5,667 nt of DNA, taken from an uncultured Prevotellaceae bacterium. GTDB lineage: Bacteria > Bacteroidota > Bacteroidia > Bacteroidales > Bacteroidaceae. The stretch lies in assembly GCA_946187025.1 (NCBI GenBank), contig CAMHPM010000126.1:1-5667 (forward strand). Reading direction: 5' to 3'. Below, one piece after another: positions 5,592 to 5,667 of the stretch; position 1 is the stretch's first letter; each line of letters begins with the position of its first letter. The notes beneath the pieces were generated by a model. That model was given only the letters and a program-made list of their open reading frames with translations, had not been told where the DNA came from and did no database searches. A program made the position numbers and the translations under genes.

Positions 5592-5667
5592 AATATATAA
5601 TATATAATCGAAAATATATAATAGGCCATACGGCGTGAATAATATATAATATATAATCGAGAATATA
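5592..5667. repeat. AT-rich direct repeat after the lipoprotein gene, running off the window
   Basis: The 27 bases at 5592-5618 recur at 5641-5667 with a single A/G difference, giving a 49-bp period. Each copy begins with AATATAT twice in tandem and holds ATAATCGA. The 22 bases between them (5619-5640) include the only GC-rich patch, GGCCATACGGCG. The second copy reaches the window edge, so more copies may follow. No terminator is recognisable after the lipoprotein stop at 5588. Confidence 0.75.

Overview
The window looks like a chromosomal segment from a Bacteroidales bacterium, probably Prevotella-like or a near relative; the genus is a guess. The signs are a Bacteroidetes-type promoter (TAACTTTG as the -7 box), no clear Shine-Dalgarno sites, a lipoprotein signal followed by acidic residues, AT-rich intergenic filler between moderately GC-rich genes, and protein sequences that resemble Bacteroidales RecG and IspD. 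All five supported genes lie on the + strand.

Layout. Positions 1-644 hold the C-terminal part of recG (helicase motifs and C-terminal domain; the 5' end is cut by the window edge). A 191-bp gap follows, with a GC-rich 8-bp hairpin and an AT-rich heptamer run. At 836-1387 is a DJ-1/PfpI-family protein with its cysteine nucleophile elbow. A 115-bp gap with TTGGCAA repeats leads to ispD (1503-2141), the cytidylyltransferase of the MEP isoprenoid pathway; its 3' end is copied as an imperfect 23-bp tandem duplication. After 68 bp comes a large secreted GH31 glycosidase (2210-4651) of the alpha-xylosidase/alpha-glucosidase type, which ends at a strong intrinsic terminator (4692-4738).

Directly after the terminator is the least explained element: five TGCGCA palindromes spaced exactly 22 bp apart within a tandem repeat (4739-4837). 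About 80 bp further on is a promoter driving a small tyrosine-rich lipoprotein (4977-5588). The window ends in an AT-rich direct repeat.

How the genes relate. recG, the DJ-1 gene and ispD look like a housekeeping cluster, possibly read together with the GH31 gene because no terminator is visible between ispD and GH31. The GH31 enzyme has a signal peptide and would act in the periplasm or at the surface on plant-type or storage glycans, but no SusC/SusD or other carbohydrate genes are seen beside it. The lipoprotein is a separate transcription unit. I see no CRISPR array, RNA gene, transposase or defence system, and nothing that amounts to a clearly new multi-gene system. The unusual content is in the intergenic repeats.
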